From: an uncultured Acidobacteriota bacterium | GTDB lineage: Bacteria; Acidobacteriota; Vicinamibacteria; Vicinamibacterales; UBA2999 | Direction of reading: 5' to 3' | NCBI GenBank assembly: GCA_902826515.1 | Contig: CADEFD010000026.1 | Location: 1-44,144, forward strand | Length of the DNA stretch: 44,144 nt | Shown: positions 42,129 to 44,144 of the stretch, piece by piece | How positions within the stretch are numbered: the first letter of the stretch is position 1 | Layout of the letters: every line of letters begins with the position of its first letter | Notes under the pieces: model-generated | The model's database searches: none | Seen by the model: the letters and a program-made list of their open reading frames with translations, nothing else | What the model was told of the DNA's origin: nothing | Translations under genes and position numbers: made by a program

Positions 42129-42980
42129 ATGACGTCGCGCCTGGTTGCCGTTCTCGTGATCGTTCTGCTGCAGGCCCTGCCCGCCGCGGCCCAGTCGCTG
42201 GGGCAGGTCGCCGCCGAGGAAGCCGCCCGCCGCAAGGCGATCACGTCGCCCGCCCGCGTGATGGGCGACGCCGACCTGCGCGCCGACTATCCGGTGACGA
42301 CGCCCACCGACGTGCCGGCGTGGCCCGATGACGCCGCGGCGCTCGACCCGTCCACGCCGCGCCGACTGGTCGAGCCGGCGTCGCTCCAGGGCGGTCCGCT
42401 GCCGGTCATCCCGGTGATGGCCGTGGCCGGCGGCGAGGTGTTCCTGGAGGTCGCGGTGAACACCGAAGGTCGCGTGTCGGCCGTGACGCCGTTCCGCGAC
42501 ACGCCGCCCTTCACCGACACGCTGTCGGCCGCGGTGAAAGCGTGGAGCTTCGAGCCGGCGACAGACGCCGCCATTCCCGCCGCCGGACAGCCCATCGACG
42601 ACCGCACCCGCCGGCCCGCGGCGTCGAAGGTGCTCGTGGTCGGGCTCTTCCGTCCGCCGGCCCTCTTCGCGAATACGCTGGGCGAGCCGCCGAAGAACGT
42701 GGGCGCGCCGTCCGAGGACGTGCCGGCGCCGGCCGGTGCCGCGCGCATGCCCGACTACCCGGTGAACGCGATGTTCGACGGCGTGGTGCTCGTGGAACTG
42801 CAACTCGGCGTGGACGGCTCGGTGATGCGCCGCCGGCTGCTGCGGTCGTCACCGGCCTTCGACGGGCCGGCGCTCGTGGCCGTGGACGCGCTCTCGTTCC
42901 GGCCGGCACGCGTCCGTGGCGCCGCCGTGCCGTCCGTGGCCTACGTGGTGCTGGGCTTCCGGCAGCCGATCACGCAGTAG
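42129..42980 (+). CDS. Exported protein with two TonB C-terminal-like domains
   Basis: 283 residues from ATG 42129, chosen because GGAGG lies upstream at good spacing and a signal peptide begins there (cleaved near residue 22, PAAAQS). Two TonB-C-like modules are seen: residues 95-150 (GEVFLEVAVNTEGRVSAVTP, then AVKAWSFEPA) and 205-280 (GVVLVELQLGVDGSVMRRRL, then AVDALSFRPARV). No membrane anchor or ExbB/ExbD neighbours, so a classical TonB role is unlikely. A hairpin and the convergent peptidase follow. Confidence 0.83.
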   Translation: MTSRLVAVLVIVLLQALPAAAQSLGQVAAEEAARRKAITSPARVMGDADLRADYPVTTPTDVPAWPDDAAALDPSTPRRLVEPASLQGGPLPVIPVMAVAGGEVFLEVAVNTEGRVSAVTPFRDTPPFTDTLSAAVKAWSFEPATDAAIPAAGQPIDDRTRRPAASKVLVVGLFRPPALFANTLGEPPKNVGAPSEDVPAPAGAARMPDYPVNAMFDGVVLVELQLGVDGSVMRRRLLRSSPAFDGPALVAVDALSFRPARVRGAAVPSVAYVVLGFRQPITQ

Positions 42981-42999
42981 CGGCGCCGGCAGGTGCCGC
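42980..42999. terminator. Hairpin between convergent TonB-C and M28 genes
   Basis: GCGGCGCC and GGTGCCGC form an eight-bp stem (one G-U) with a GGCA loop, filling most of the 24-bp convergent gap. No T tract. Confidence 0.45.
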
Positions 43000-43004
43000 G
43001 GGCC

Positions 43005-44144
43005 TCAGCGCCCGCCCATCGGCTTTCGCGGCAGCTTCTCGGGCCAGTTGGCCGCCTGCCACGCGAACACCGCGGCCACGGCGCCCTGCTGTTCCACGTC
43101 CTCTTTCTGGACGCGATCGAAGGTGTCCATGTTCGAGTGGTGCGATCGCGAGTTGTATTCGAGTCGTTCCTGGATGAACTGGAACCCCGGCAGCCCGACC
43201 TGGTCGAACGACGCGTGATCGGTCGCACCGACGCTGCGCGGGCTGGCCATCTTCCAGCCCAGGGGCTTGAGCGGCTCGCCCCACTTCTCGAGAATCGGCA
43301 GCGCGCCCTTGTTCGCCTGGCCCCACACGCCGCGGATGCGGCCGGTGCCGTTGTCGAGATTGAAATAGGCGGCGACGTTCGCGTGATCCGGCTTCGGACG
43401 GCGGGCGTCCGCGTCCCAGAAGTGCGCGGCCACGTAGGCGCGCGAGCCGAGCAGGCCCTGTTCTTCGCCGCCCCAGAGCGCCACGCGGATCGTGCGCCGC
43501 GGCTTGAGCTTCAGGGCCTGGATGGCCCGCACCGCCTCCATCATCGCCGCCGAGCCGGTGGCGTTGTCTGTGGCGCCGGTGGCGTAGGGCACGCCGTCGA
43601 GGTGCGCGCCCATGATGACGACCTCGTGCGCCAGATCGGTGCCGGGAATCTCCGCGATGGTGTTGATGCCGTTCGGCTGCGCGCCTTCGGCGTGAAAGGT
43701 GGTCTTGATCTCGACCTCCATCCGCACCGGGATGCCGCGGGCGAGGAGCCGCACGAGGCGGTTGTAGTGTTCCACGGCGAGGGTCGCCGAGGGCACCTGC
43801 TTCGGCGCGTTCGCATCGCGGCTGCCGCCGCTCGTCGGGAAGATGGTGCCGCCGTCGGTCATCTGCGTGCGCCAGGTGAGGTCGCTGCCGCCGGCCGCCG
43901 TGTCGGCGTCGTTGCCGCGTTCGAGCAGCACGCCCACACCTTCGTCCACGAGGAACTTCTGCACGGCGGCGGCGAACTGCTGGCGCGCCCGGGCCGCCTC
44001 GACAGCGCCGGCGGGGGGCTGCACCTGCGGCAGCTGCTCCTGCGGCGTGGCGGCTTCGGTCCACCATGGGCCGTCGTCCATGCGCAGAATCACCGGGCCT
44101 TCGAGCATCCGCACGGCGCGCACGGGCTGCATGATCACGATCTT
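43005..44144 (-). CDS. M28-family zinc aminopeptidase, partial (N-terminus beyond the right edge)
   Basis: Open frame continues through base 44144, so about 380 C-terminal residues are visible and the signal peptide and start are outside. The part before the catalytic core contains a PA-type insert (KFLVDEGVGVLLERG). Zinc and catalytic motifs of M28 follow: GAHLDG (His), ATDNATG (bridging Asp), WGGEEQGLLGS (Glu base and Glu/Asp ligand), FNLDNGTG (Asp) and SRSHHSNMDTFD (final His). Family members are exported aminopeptidases or carboxypeptidases. It ends at 43005, convergent with the tandem TonB-C gene. Confidence 0.93.
   Translation of the reverse strand, partial: KIVIMQPVRAVRMLEGPVILRMDDGPWWTEAATPQEQLPQVQPPAGAVEAARARQQFAAAVQKFLVDEGVGVLLERGNDADTAAGGSDLTWRTQMTDGGTIFPTSGGSRDANAPKQVPSATLAVEHYNRLVRLLARGIPVRMEVEIKTTFHAEGAQPNGINTIAEIPGTDLAHEVVIMGAHLDGVPYATGATDNATGSAAMMEAVRAIQALKLKPRRTIRVALWGGEEQGLLGSRAYVAAHFWDADARRPKPDHANVAAYFNLDNGTGRIRGVWGQANKGALPILEKWGEPLKPLGWKMASPRSVGATDHASFDQVGLPGFQFIQERLEYNSRSHHSNMDTFDRVQKEDVEQQGAVAAVFAWQAANWPEKLPRKPMGGR

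Overview
The window is GC-rich (roughly two thirds G+C), densely coded and free of rRNA, tRNA, CRISPR and transposase genes. Its content points to an Acidobacteriota chromosome, probably of the Vicinamibacteria type (inference). It has PF07638-type ECF sigma factors paired with Ser/Thr kinases carrying TPR tails, a secreted 998-residue BNR/sortilin-like propeller, PQQ quinoproteins, CHRD, PEGA and TonB-C proteins, and many exported cupins and hydrolases. Most start codons sit close behind a -10-like hexamer, and GTG starts are common.

Layout. 1-6.5 kb: a partial methyltransferase, a small unknown protein, then a leftward set with CHRD protein + cytochrome/PQQ dehydrogenase (overlapping stop and start) and cupin - amidohydrolase - hisA packed within a few bases. 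6.5-10.5 kb: rightward genes for a TrmN6-like methyltransferase, a B3-like metallo-beta-lactamase-fold enzyme, a membrane protein, an exported cupin and an exported dienelactone hydrolase. 10.6-12.9 kb: a PAS-GGDEF-EAL membrane protein. 13.0-19.7 kb: a leftward histidine operon hisI-hisG-hisD-hisC-hisB-X-hisH-hisF. X is an unrecognised membrane-anchored protein overlapped by four bases at each end. hisA lies 11 kb away; hisE and a histidinol-phosphatase gene are not in the window. Ahead of hisI is a complete-looking attenuator: a leader peptide with seven His codons in nine, mutually exclusive hairpins and an intrinsic terminator with six U.

19.7-29.5 kb: a YadA-head/S74 surface protein, a sigma factor-kinase operon, an outer-membrane barrel, a DUF411 protein and a second sigma factor-kinase pair, divergent from a 30-bp intergenic region that holds a palindromic -10. 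The DUF411 gene has an in-frame TGA exactly where the family has the first Cys of its CGCC motif, followed by a stable hairpin. I read it as a candidate selenoprotein.

29.5-44.1 kb: a fibronectin-III secreted protein, rsmH, a PEGA protein overlapping a TPR/TonB-C protein, an AlkC-like glycosylase, the BNR-propeller protein, a CotH-like lipoprotein, a nucleotide-pyrophosphatase-like phosphodiesterase, a tandem TonB-C protein and a partial M28 peptidase.

The two strongest observations are the candidate selenocysteine DUF411 protein (26002-26472) and the histidine attenuator (19501-19700). Long open frames antisense to real genes occur throughout as a consequence of base composition and were left out.
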